Shown: positions 1-6,638, numbered from the stretch's first letter. The stretch is DNA of 8,850 bases from JAIXRY01 sp964444515 (GCA_964444515.1 CAYUGY010000025.1:1-8850), one strand, 5' to 3'. Notes: a model not told the origin generated them from the sequence alone. Numbers and translations are program-made.

Positions 1-47
1 TCGCAACGCCCACTCCTTGTCTTCTTCAAAATCATTTAGTTCGCTTA
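1..47. other. Left-edge segment with no assignable gene
   Basis: These 47 bases follow the 3' end of tRNA-Leu. Several frames are open to the edge. On the minus strand one frame starts at an ATG (first base at position 35) and begins MILKKT; another open minus frame reads SELNDFEEDKEWALR without a start. On the plus strand a frame ends in TAG at 37-39. A purine-rich AAGGAG also lies near the edge on the minus strand. Nothing here has the U-run and hairpin of a terminator. The stretch is too short to decide between a gene start, a gene end and spacer. Confidence 0.25.
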
Positions 48-133
48 TGGTGCCCGAGGTGGGACTCGAACCCACACGGTGTTGCCACCTGGGGATTTTA
101 AGTCCCCTATGTCTACCATTCCATCACTCGGGC
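48..133 (-). tRNA. tRNA-Leu (anticodon UAA), CCA encoded
   Basis: Read on the minus strand, the 7-bp acceptor stem GCCCGAG/CTCGGGC encloses a full class II cloverleaf. The D stem is ATG/CAT. The anticodon stem GGGGA/TCCCC holds the loop CTTAAAA with anticodon TAA at positions 34-36. The long variable arm GGTG-GCAA-CACC is typical of Leu, and the T arm is GTGGG-TTCGAGT-CCCAC. The discriminator is A73, the usual base for leucine tRNAs, and CCA follows directly at 50-48, so the 3' end is genomically encoded. It decodes UUA (and UUG by wobble). It lies 39 bp downstream of tRNA-Cys and is probably on the same transcript. Confidence 0.97.
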
Positions 134-146
134 AAATATTTTCTTC

Positions 147-168
147 AGAAACCATCAAGATAGTTTCT
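147..168 (-). other. Small hairpin between the two tRNAs
   Basis: On the minus-strand transcript AGAAAC pairs with GTTTCT, extended inward by one U-G and one A-U pair around a six-base loop. It sits in the 39-base spacer between tRNA-Cys and tRNA-Leu. No U-run follows on the minus strand, so it is not a good terminator for the tRNA transcript; a processing signal for tRNA maturation is one possibility. The hairpin is short and AT-rich and could be chance. Confidence 0.3.
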
Positions 169-172
169 TTTG

Positions 173-244
173 AGACCTAGGGCAGAATCGAACTGCCGCA
201 TATTCCTTTTGCAGAGGAACGCCTTACCACTTGGCCACTAGGTC
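173..244 (-). tRNA. tRNA-Cys (anticodon GCA), CCA not encoded
   Basis: On the minus strand the acceptor stem GACCTAG/CTAGGTC closes a standard cloverleaf. The D stem is GCC/GGC. The anticodon stem TTCCT/AGGAA holds the loop CTGCAAA with anticodon GCA, and the T arm is GGCAG-TTCGATT-CTGCC. The discriminator is U73, the main identity base for cysteinyl-tRNA synthetase. The following bases are CAA rather than CCA, so the 3' end must be added by a nucleotidyltransferase, unlike in the neighbouring tRNA-Leu. A promoter lies just upstream (261-289). Confidence 0.96.
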
Positions 245-260
245 TTATATAATTTTCTTA

Positions 261-289
261 ACTATAAACTACCAGTGAAAAACTATCAA
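261..289 (-). promoter_or_regulatory. Sigma70-type promoter for the tRNA-Cys/tRNA-Leu unit
   Basis: On the minus strand TTGATA (284-289) is followed after exactly 17 bp by TATAGT (261-266). The predicted start point is near 254, about ten bases before the 5' end of tRNA-Cys at 244. The -35 box directly abuts the rbfA stop codon (TAG, 290-292), so the tRNA unit can be transcribed independently of the infB-rbfA run. This is motif reading only. Confidence 0.65.
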
Positions 290-616
290 CTAATTGTCTC
301 GAAGTAGTTGATCAATTCGTTGGCGGTTTTTTTCACCTAGGTCTATTTTAACATCTAAATAGGGGATTGCGTTTGTCTTCACTTTGTTTTTGATGTATTC
401 ACGCATTTCTCCACGGTGACGCTTGAGGAAACCAAGTGCTGCTTCTTGTTTTGATTCAGGTAACGCAGTAAAAAGCACGGTTGCATTTTTGCCGTCTTCA
501 GAAATCGCAATGTCGGTAATCGTAATCAAAGAGGTATTTCCAGCTTCTCTGATTGCGTATTCACTGACACAGTGTTTGATCAAGTCTTTTATTTTTTCTC
601 CGCGGTTATTACTCAT
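290..616 (-). CDS. rbfA: Ribosome-binding factor A (RbfA)
   Basis: RbfA is a small KH-fold protein that binds the immature 30S subunit and helps mature the 5' end of 16S rRNA. The 108-aa product matches the family through its length. It has an N-terminal helix with KIKDLIKHCVSE (8-19), the core strands ITITDIAIS (31-39) and ATVLFT (45-50), and a central helix ALGFLKRHRGEMREYI (60-75). Near the end are the strand IPYLDVKID (84-92) and the terminal helix with RIDQLL (100-105). It lacks the longer C-terminal tail of some homologues. The ATG lies 28 bp after the infB stop, the usual infB-rbfA order, so the two are probably cotranscribed. The leader is A-rich with no Shine-Dalgarno site. The stop is TAG, directly adjoining the -35 box of the tRNA promoter. 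Confidence 0.93.
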   Translation of the reverse strand: MSNNRGEKIKDLIKHCVSEYAIREAGNTSLITITDIAISEDGKNATVLFTALPESKQEAALGFLKRHRGEMREYIKNKVKTNAIPYLDVKIDLGEKNRQRIDQLLRDN

Positions 617-644
617 TGTTGTTTTTACTTTAGGTGATTAATTT

Positions 645-2129
645 CTATTTCGCTACCATGATAAATGCTTCAAGTACGTCTTGTGGGGCAATTTCAACTT
701 TACTTTCAACCATTAATCCACATTCTTCATCAAGAATTGCTTCTTTTGTTTTGACTTTACTTTTTTGAACTTCAGTTATTTTACCTTGTCCAATTTCATT
801 GTCTCGGCGAAGGACCCGGACAATACTACCAACCTCGATTTTTCCTAGAATAACTTTTCCTCCCAATACTTGTTTGTCTTTTGTTTGACTGAATGTGCGA
901 AGCACTTTGAGTGCACCAAGTGCTTCAAGTGTCTGTACGCGTGGACGTTTGTTCTCAAGATTTTCTTCAAGAAATTCGGTGAGCTTGTAAATGATATTAA
1001 ACAAATTGATATCAATATGTAATTGTTCACCAATTTCACGAGCGGTGTTATCTGCTTTGACACCGAAACCAACAATCACTGTGTTTTTGTCAGTACCAGC
1101 AATCTTCATGTCATTTTCACTGATATTCCCAACACCTTTCGAGATAACATTATAAGCAATAGTTTCTTGTGCCATTTTTTGTACTTCTTTGAGGATTGCT
1201 TCACAAGTACCAGTTACGTCAGTACGGATAATAAGCGGGATGTATGTCACACCTTCTTTCAATGTTTCTTTTGTTGGATTTGCTTGTTCCCAAAGTTTTG
1301 CAAATTCTTCCGCTTCTTTTTTGTTGGTAAACACGGTAAATGAACTACCGATTACTGGCACAGAACTCCATCCAGAAATACGAACAGGGGAACCACAAAT
1401 AACGTGATCAACAGAACTTCCTCGTCCACTCTCGAGCATACGAGTTGGTGCAATAGCACTACCTGCTACGACAAATTGACCTTTTGCAATACAACCATCT
1501 TTGACGATCAATGTTGCTTGGGCACCAGTCTTTGGGTCCATATGAGATTCGATAACAATTCCTTCAGCGGGAGCAGTTTGATGTCCTTTGAATTCTTCCA
1601 TTTCAGCCACAAGGGTGATTGTTTCAAGCAGGTCGGGGATACCAGTACCGTTTTTTGCAGAGATTGCTACGACAGGTGTTGTTCCTCCAAGCCCTTCTAC
1701 GTACACTTGATGTTCCATCAAATCGTATTTTACTTTTTCGATATTCGCACCTTGTTTATCAATTTTGTTGATTGCAATAATAAATGGCACATTGTTTTTG
1801 CGGATTGTTTCGAGTGCTTCGATTGTTTGTGTTTTGATGCTGTCTTCTGCTGAAACAATCAAGATAGCAATGTCGGCTGCTTGTGCTCCACGATCACGCA
1901 TTCCAGAGAATGCTGCGTGTCCTGGTGTATCAATAAAGGTAATGAGATGATGGTTGCCATCTGCATCTTTGTGATCAACTTCATATGCACTCAAATGTTG
2001 GGTGATACCACCGGCTTCGCCGTCTACCACATTTGATTTTCGAATAAAATCAAGAAGCGTTGATTTTCCATGATCAACGTGTCCCATTATTGCAACCACT
2101 GGAGGTCTTTTTGTTTTTTCTTCGTGCAT
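645..2129 (-). CDS. infB: Translation initiation factor IF-2, short form
   Basis: IF2 is the GTPase that places fMet-tRNA on the 30S subunit and promotes subunit joining. All five G motifs are visible: G1 GHVDHGKS (16-23), the G2 threonine in GGITQH (40-45), G3 DTPGH (67-71), G4 NKID (121-124) and G5 SAK (157-159). Domain II follows (about 185-265), then domain III (about 290-385) and the fMet-tRNA-binding C-terminal beta-barrel (about 395-494). At 494 aa it is far shorter than the roughly 890 aa of E. coli IF2. The G domain begins almost at the N-terminus and the IF2N/linker region is absent, as is usual in CPR bacteria. The ATG at 2129 is the only sensible start, 31 bp after the stop of the DUF4446 gene, with no Shine-Dalgarno sequence. 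The stop is TAG. No strong promoter is visible directly upstream, so it is probably read from the DUF4446 promoter. Confidence 0.97.
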   Translation of the reverse strand: MHEEKTKRPPVVAIMGHVDHGKSTLLDFIRKSNVVDGEAGGITQHLSAYEVDHKDADGNHHLITFIDTPGHAAFSGMRDRGAQAADIAILIVSAEDSIKTQTIEALETIRKNNVPFIIAINKIDKQGANIEKVKYDLMEHQVYVEGLGGTTPVVAISAKNGTGIPDLLETITLVAEMEEFKGHQTAPAEGIVIESHMDPKTGAQATLIVKDGCIAKGQFVVAGSAIAPTRMLESGRGSSVDHVICGSPVRISGWSSVPVIGSSFTVFTNKKEAEEFAKLWEQANPTKETLKEGVTYIPLIIRTDVTGTCEAILKEVQKMAQETIAYNVISKGVGNISENDMKIAGTDKNTVIVGFGVKADNTAREIGEQLHIDINLFNIIYKLTEFLEENLENKRPRVQTLEALGALKVLRTFSQTKDKQVLGGKVILGKIEVGSIVRVLRRDNEIGQGKITEVQKSKVKTKEAILDEECGLMVESKVEIAPQDVLEAFIMVAK

Positions 2130-2160
2130 ATAATGATTTTTGTAAATAGTTTAGTAATTG

Positions 2161-2613
2161 TTATTTTTTAGAGAAGAGTACTCCTTTTTCTTCTTCAGTT
2201 AATTCGTACTCAGATTTCCATTCTTTGATTGGTTTTGCAAAGACACTCATTCGTTCTCTTGCGTAAAGTGAAGAAAGGACGACACCGTTGCCTTCTTCAT
2301 CAACAAGTGCAACTGCAAAACTTTGTCCACCAGATGCATCACCCCAAGCGTTGAATCTGACTACTTCAGAACTCAGTACGCGTTTTTTGAGACGCTCATC
2401 AATCATTGTCGCGTATTGTTGCAATGAAGTGTGTTTTTCTGTCATGGTCTCGCCGTACTTGATGAGATGTTCGATAACGTCGTCGATTGACTCATGTTTT
2501 TCTGTTTTAAATACCTTTTTGATACGGCGTTCCAGTTTGATATTCCATACAAGCATACAAATGGCAAATATGCCGATAGCGATAAATCCGATGATTGTAG
2601 GAGATGGAAACAT
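2161..2613 (-). CDS. DUF4446 family membrane-anchored protein
   Basis: The product is 150 aa of unknown function. An N-terminal hydrophobic helix (about 5-24) is followed by a basic, charged helical linker (about 25-80), predicted to stay in the cytoplasm. The conserved DUF4446 core (about 82-130) then follows, with VVRFNAWGDASGGQSFAVAL and EEGNGVVLSSLYARE, ending in FAKPI. The frame stays open upstream to a GTG at 2655, with another ATG at 2631. I chose ATG 2613 because a good promoter (2620-2648) places the predicted transcription start on it; the longer forms would begin upstream of the mRNA, and the shorter form starts just before the membrane helix. It is the first gene before infB and rbfA, which suggests cotranscription but does not reveal its role. 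The stop is TAA. Confidence 0.82.
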   Translation of the reverse strand: MFPSPTIIGFIAIGIFAICMLVWNIKLERRIKKVFKTEKHESIDDVIEHLIKYGETMTEKHTSLQQYATMIDERLKKRVLSSEVVRFNAWGDASGGQSFAVALVDEEGNGVVLSSLYARERMSVFAKPIKEWKSEYELTEEEKGVLFSKK

Positions 2614-2619
2614 TTCACT

Positions 2620-2648
2620 ATAATACCTCATTTTTAGCTTTTTTTCAA
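2620..2648 (-). promoter_or_regulatory. Promoter for DUF4446-infB-rbfA, probably leaderless
   Basis: On the minus strand TTGAAA (2643-2648) and TATTAT (2620-2625) are separated by exactly 17 bp. Only six bases lie between the -10 box and ATG 2613, so the start point, normally about seven bases past the -10, would be the A of the start codon. No Shine-Dalgarno sequence is available for this ATG. The boxes lie inside the longer reading frame that starts at 2655, which argues against that longer start. Confidence 0.68.
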
Positions 2649-2703
2649 GGAGCACAAAAAACGAATGGTTGTGAATTTAAAACAAAGAAAATACTTTTTG
2701 GTG

Positions 2704-2709
2704 TATACT
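2704..2709 (+). promoter_or_regulatory. Possible -10 box for the cysteine desulfurase gene
   Basis: TATACT ends seven bases before ATG 2717, giving a predicted start at or just before the start codon. A second box-like TATAAT (2713-2718) overlaps the ATG. No convincing -35 is found at 16-18 bp (AACAAA at 2681-2686 for 17 bp), and no Shine-Dalgarno sequence precedes the gene. It lies in the 103-bp divergent region between the DUF4446 gene and this gene, which otherwise holds nothing recognisable. Confidence 0.4.
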
Positions 2710-2716
2710 ATGTATA

Positions 2717-3904
2717 ATGAAATCTCGAATTTATCTTGATTACGCATCACTTGCTCCTGTTGATCGGGAAGTTAACAAACTCGTCTACTCTTTGAATAAA
2801 AAATACGTCGCAAATCCGAATGCATTACATACTGAAGGAGTAGCGGTGAGGGAAGTGTTGGAAATTGCTCGCAAAAAAATCGCGACATCATTTGGTGTGT
2901 TGTCGAAAGAAATTGTTTTTACCAGCGGAGGAACTGAAAGTGACAACCTTGCAATTACAGGGGTTGTTGACGCATATGTTGGTGTCGGTATTCCGCACGT
3001 GATTACGACAGTCATCGAACATCCAGCAGTACTTGAAACAATTAAGTATTTAGAAAAGAAGAAAAGAATTACCGCCACATACCTTCCGGTTGATACTGCA
3101 GGAATTATCAGTATTGATGATTTTAAAAAAGCACTGAAGAAAGAAACGATTCTTGTTTCAGTGATGTACGTCAATAATGAAATCGGAACCATTTTGCCGA
3201 TTGAAGAAGTTGCAAAAACAATTCGTCATTTCAAAAAACACAATGGACGTGATTCGCACAAAGCTGGTGTGTATCCATTGCTTCATACAGATGCCGCACA
3301 AGCGATCGGTCTGATGGATATGCATATTCCGAAACTCGGTGTCGACTTGCTATCGTTCAACGGAACAAAAATTTATGGCCCAACTGGTACTGGTTGTTTG
3401 TTTGTGAAAAACGGCACACCGATTGAGTCATTGTTCAAAGGAGGAGATCAAGAGCATGGTTTGCGTGCAGGAACAGAAAACGTTGCGTTATACATTGGAC
3501 TTGCTCAAGCTGTACTCATTAGTGAAGAGATGAAGCACAAAGAAAAAAAACGACTCATTGAACTAAAAGAATATTTTGTTACCCATATCAAAAAAGCATT
3601 GCCATATATTTCATTCAACGGAAGTTTGATTACCGCATCACCGCACATCGTAAATATTTCTGTGCCGTTACTCGACAGTGAAATCGCTATTTTATATTTG
3701 AATGCCAAAGGATTTGCTGTTTCTGCCAAAAGTGCTTGTAAGGCAAAAGATGAAAATCCGTCACATGTATTAGTGGCAATCGGTAATACAGCGAGTGAAG
3801 GAGGAATTCGTGTTTCGTTTGGACGAGAAACCAAAAAAAGAGACATCGATGTATTTATCAAAGCACTGGCTCAGGTTGTTGACAAATTCGCTAAAATTCA
3901 TTAA
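2717..3904 (+). CDS. nifS: Cysteine desulfurase, NifS/IscS-type
   Basis: This PLP enzyme removes sulfur from cysteine as a protein-bound persulfide, for Fe-S cluster assembly or tRNA thiolation. The 395-aa class V aminotransferase fold is complete. It has IYLDYASLAPVD at the N-terminus, GGTESDN (71-77), the PLP-stacking His in EHPAV (101-105), NNEIG (153-157) and TDAAQ with the PLP-contacting Asp192 and Gln195. The Schiff-base lysine K218 lies in NGTKIYGP, and the catalytic Cys341 in KSACKAK. The residue before the lysine is Thr, where IscS/NifS normally has His (GHKIYGP). The Cys-loop is as long as in E. coli IscS, but SGSAC has become AKSAC. No scaffold (IscU/SufU) or thiolase gene is next to it; the neighbour is clpB, 12 bp downstream. 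The start matches the family's N-terminus. The exact subgroup is unsettled. Confidence 0.92.
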   Translation: MKSRIYLDYASLAPVDREVNKLVYSLNKKYVANPNALHTEGVAVREVLEIARKKIATSFGVLSKEIVFTSGGTESDNLAITGVVDAYVGVGIPHVITTVIEHPAVLETIKYLEKKKRITATYLPVDTAGIISIDDFKKALKKETILVSVMYVNNEIGTILPIEEVAKTIRHFKKHNGRDSHKAGVYPLLHTDAAQAIGLMDMHIPKLGVDLLSFNGTKIYGPTGTGCLFVKNGTPIESLFKGGDQEHGLRAGTENVALYIGLAQAVLISEEMKHKEKKRLIELKEYFVTHIKKALPYISFNGSLITASPHIVNISVPLLDSEIAILYLNAKGFAVSAKSACKAKDENPSHVLVAIGNTASEGGIRVSFGRETKKRDIDVFIKALAQVVDKFAKIH

Positions 3905-3908
3905 AAAT
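3879..3908 (+). promoter_or_regulatory. Possible clpB promoter inside the end of the desulfurase gene
   Basis: A consensus -35 TTGACA (3879-3884) lies in the last codons of the upstream gene. After 17 bp comes TAAAAA (3902-3907), or AAAAAT after 18 bp, a weak -10 match. The predicted start would fall near 3913-3916, right at the cluster of ATGs of clpB (3917 and 3920 in frame). TTGACA is also ordinary coding for Val-Asp-Lys here, so it may be coincidental. The alternative is simple readthrough from the upstream gene. Confidence 0.35.
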
Positions 3909-3916
3909 ATCCATGT

Positions 3917-6607
3917 ATGATGCCATCCTTTAATCAATTCACCACCAAAGCAAAAGAAGCTATCAAGAAAGCTCACGAGCTAGCTATTGAGCGTGGGCAA
4001 AACCATGTCAGTAGTTTGTATTTGTTGACCGCTATTTTGTTTCAAGAAGAAAGTTTGCCAGTGGCAATTCTCGAAACAATGAATGTCGACACGCTACTAC
4101 TTTCTGACTCTGTTATTGAAGAGCTAGATGAACCAGAAATCAAAAGTACGGTCTCTCCGTCATATCAAATGTATTTGACGCCTGATATGGCGCAAGTAAT
4201 CGAGGTTTCTCCAAAGATGGCACAATCGACCGAAGATGAATTTGTTGGTGCAGAACACCTCTTTTTGGCAATGCTAGAGGTTGATGGTCCATCAAAAAAT
4301 TTGCTTGAGAAATTCAAAATTGATGTAGAACTATTTCGTAAAATGATTGCCGAAAGTCGTAACGATGCGAACTTTGAAGCAAGTGGTCCAAAGAAACGAC
4401 TGATCACCAAATACACTCGTAATCTCACAGAGCTTGCTAAGAATGACAAACTTGATCCAGTTATTGGACGTGATACAGAAATCGCACGGATTATGCAGAT
4501 TCTTTCTCGTCGCACCAAAAACAATCCGATATTGATCGGTGAACCAGGAACAGGGAAGACTGCAGTCGCTGAAGGATTGGCGATTCGTATTGCTCGTGGT
4601 GATGTACCTGAATCACTCAAAAACAAAGAAGTTATCTCTCTCGATATCGGACTTCTTATTGCTGGTACAAAATATCGTGGAGAATTTGAAGAACGTTTGA
4701 AAGGAATCATCAAAGAAATCGAAAAAGCTGATGGACGAATGATTTTGTTTATTGATGAAATTCACACTATCGTCGGTGCAGGTTCTTCTGAAGGATCACT
4801 TGATGCTTCAAATATGTTGAAACCAGCTCTTGCTCGTGGGGAATTGCGTGCTATCGGCGCAACAACAATCAAAGAATATCAAAAACATATTGAAAAAGAT
4901 CCAGCACTCGCTCGGCGATTTCAACCAGTCTATGTCGAAGAACCAAGCACTGAAGATGCGGTTGCTATTTTGCGCGGACTCAAAGAAAAATATGAATTGT
5001 TCCATGGTGTGCGTATTACTGATGATGCGATTATTTCTGCTGTCGAACTTTCGACTCGTTACATTACCAATCGTAATCTGCCAGACAAAGCCATCGACTT
5101 GATTGATGAAGCAAGTTCATCACTCCGTATGGCCCTTGAAAATAAGCCGGTGCAACTTGAAGAAGCGCATCGCAAAATAATGCGTCTTGAAATTGAAAAA
5201 GAAGCGTTGTCGAAAGATCAAGAAAATGAAATGTCTTCAACGAAAGAATTCAAAGAAATAAAATCACGTATCAAAGAAATCGATCGTGAAATTGCTAATG
5301 CAAAAGAAAAGACCAAAGAACTCGAACTGAAATGGCAAAATGAAAAAAGTGTTTTGGTGGATATTCGTGCACTCAAAAAAGAATTGGAAGTACTTCGGCT
5401 CGAAGCTGAAAATGCTGAAATGAAAGCCGATCTTGCACTCGCTGCTGAGATTCGTTATGGCAAAATTCCAACCGCCGAAAAATCACTGCATGAAAAAATG
5501 GAACGATTGAAGAAATTGCAAAAATCTCGCCGAATCTTGCGTGAAGAAATTACCGCCGAAGATATTGCTGATGTGGTGGCACGATGGACAGGAATTCCAG
5601 TAACTCGAATGATTGAAGAAGAACGAATCAAATTGGCTCGCATGGAAGCAGAACTCAAAGCTCGTGTCCAAGGACAAGATGAAGCAATCGAAAAAGTCGC
5701 TCAAGTGATTCGTCGTTCTCGTGCAGGTATTGCTGATCCAAATCGTCCAATCGGTTCATTTATCTTCCTGGGTCCAACCGGTGTTGGTAAAACTGAACTG
5801 ACCAAAGCCCTTGCATCATTTATGTTCAATGACGAAAAAGCATTGATTCGTGTGGATATGAGTGAATACATGGAACGTCACAGTGCATCGAAATTGATCG
5901 GCTCACCACCTGGCTATGTTGGTCATGATGAAGCCGGGCAATTAACCGAAGCTATTCGTCATCGTCCATATTCCGTGGTACTTTTTGATGAAGTTGAAAA
6001 AGCGCACCCTGAAGTATTCAATACCTTGCTCCAAGTGCTCGATGAAGGCCGGTTAACTGATTCAAAAGGACGTGTCGTTAACTTCAAAAATGCCGTTATT
6101 ATTTTGACTTCAAACATTGGTTCACAGTTTATCCAAAAGATGGAAGGTCTTGGTTTCGGTACAACAAGTGAAAAGAAAGAATATGAACAAACCAAAGACA
6201 AAGTACTCGACGCATTGAAAGATCATTTCCGTCCGGAATTCTTGAACCGTCTTGATGAAATTGTCGTCTTCGATATCTTGTCGAAAGATGCAATCAAAGA
6301 GATTGTGAAATTACGAATTGGTGAAGTGGCGAAGCGATTGAAAGACAAAGGAATCGAATTACTCGTCGCTGATGATGCCTATGAATTACTTGCAAAAGAT
6401 GGCTACGATCCGCACTACGGAGCACGTCCATTGAACAGATTGATTCAAACCAAGATTTTGAACCCAGTCGCAACACACATCATCGCTGATGGGGTAACTG
6501 CAGGGGAGGAAGTCAAAGTGTCGGTCAAGAACAATGAACTCTTTGTTGAAACCAAGAAAGGTAAAAAGAAAAGTCCGGTGAAAGTGAACAAGAAAACGAA
6601 AGCATAA
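3917..6607 (+). CDS. clpB: ClpB-type AAA+ disaggregase with an LGF loop
   Basis: ClpB hexamers thread aggregated proteins through a central pore using two ATPase rings. The 896-aa product has two Clp N repeats (about 5-145). AAA+ ring 1 shows Walker A GEPGTGKT (208-215), pore loop KYRG (252-255), Walker B LFIDE (277-281) and arginines 333/334. A ClpB-length coiled-coil middle domain (about 405-545) contains EIRYGKIP. Ring 2 shows Walker A GPTGVGKT (619-626), pore loop GYVG (666-669), Walker B VVLFDE (687-692), TSN (731-733) and sensor-2 GAR (835-837). All catalytic residues are present. Unusually, an extra loop after TSNIGS carries LGF (745-747), where ClpC has the ClpP-binding VGF; E. coli and Thermus ClpB lack it. 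A Lys-rich tail (880-896) ends the protein. The long middle domain and overall sequence favour ClpB over ClpC. ATG 3920 is an alternative start. It lies 12 bp after the desulfurase gene and is followed by a terminator. Confidence 0.93.
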   Translation: MMPSFNQFTTKAKEAIKKAHELAIERGQNHVSSLYLLTAILFQEESLPVAILETMNVDTLLLSDSVIEELDEPEIKSTVSPSYQMYLTPDMAQVIEVSPKMAQSTEDEFVGAEHLFLAMLEVDGPSKNLLEKFKIDVELFRKMIAESRNDANFEASGPKKRLITKYTRNLTELAKNDKLDPVIGRDTEIARIMQILSRRTKNNPILIGEPGTGKTAVAEGLAIRIARGDVPESLKNKEVISLDIGLLIAGTKYRGEFEERLKGIIKEIEKADGRMILFIDEIHTIVGAGSSEGSLDASNMLKPALARGELRAIGATTIKEYQKHIEKDPALARRFQPVYVEEPSTEDAVAILRGLKEKYELFHGVRITDDAIISAVELSTRYITNRNLPDKAIDLIDEASSSLRMALENKPVQLEEAHRKIMRLEIEKEALSKDQENEMSSTKEFKEIKSRIKEIDREIANAKEKTKELELKWQNEKSVLVDIRALKKELEVLRLEAENAEMKADLALAAEIRYGKIPTAEKSLHEKMERLKKLQKSRRILREEITAEDIADVVARWTGIPVTRMIEEERIKLARMEAELKARVQGQDEAIEKVAQVIRRSRAGIADPNRPIGSFIFLGPTGVGKTELTKALASFMFNDEKALIRVDMSEYMERHSASKLIGSPPGYVGHDEAGQLTEAIRHRPYSVVLFDEVEKAHPEVFNTLLQVLDEGRLTDSKGRVVNFKNAVIILTSNIGSQFIQKMEGLGFGTTSEKKEYEQTKDKVLDALKDHFRPEFLNRLDEIVVFDILSKDAIKEIVKLRIGEVAKRLKDKGIELLVADDAYELLAKDGYDPHYGARPLNRLIQTKILNPVATHIIADGVTAGEEVKVSVKNNELFVETKKGKKKSPVKVNKKTKA

Positions 6608-6608
6608 A

Positions 6609-6638
6609 AAAAGTCCGCCATGGAAATGGCGGACTTTT
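6609..6638. terminator. Bidirectional intrinsic terminator between clpB and the barrel gene
   Basis: A perfect 13-bp stem (6609-6621 with 6626-6638) closes the GNRA tetraloop GGAA. The stem core GTCCGCCAT is GC-rich. On the plus strand it ends in four U's directly after the clpB stop. On the minus strand a run of seven U's follows (A-tract 6606-6612), so it is the stronger terminator for the leftward gene ending at 6655. It serves both converging genes. Confidence 0.92.

Noticed and set aside
1404..1853. Long plus-strand open frame (149 codons) opposite infB
   Set aside because: It lies entirely antisense to the conserved GTPase and domain II coding sequence, has a Cys/Phe-rich composition typical of a shadow frame, and has no start signal.
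2614..2655. GTG/ATG-started N-terminal extension of the DUF4446 protein
   Set aside because: The -35 and -10 boxes lie inside it and predict transcription starting at 2613; the extension adds only charged residues before the membrane helix.
2785..3192. Minus-strand open frame opposite the desulfurase
   Set aside because: Fully antisense to conserved PLP-enzyme sequence, with no promoter or family resemblance.
3913..3933. Six-codon frame ATG TAT GAT ... TAA overlapping the clpB start
   Set aside because: Too short to support; probably a chance ATG in the start cluster, although it would sit at a predicted transcription start.
4165..4713. Long minus-strand open frame (182 codons) opposite the clpB ring-1 region
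   Set aside because: It is the mirror of strongly conserved AAA+ codons; its Ser/Ile/Arg-rich composition and lack of any motif mark it as a shadow.
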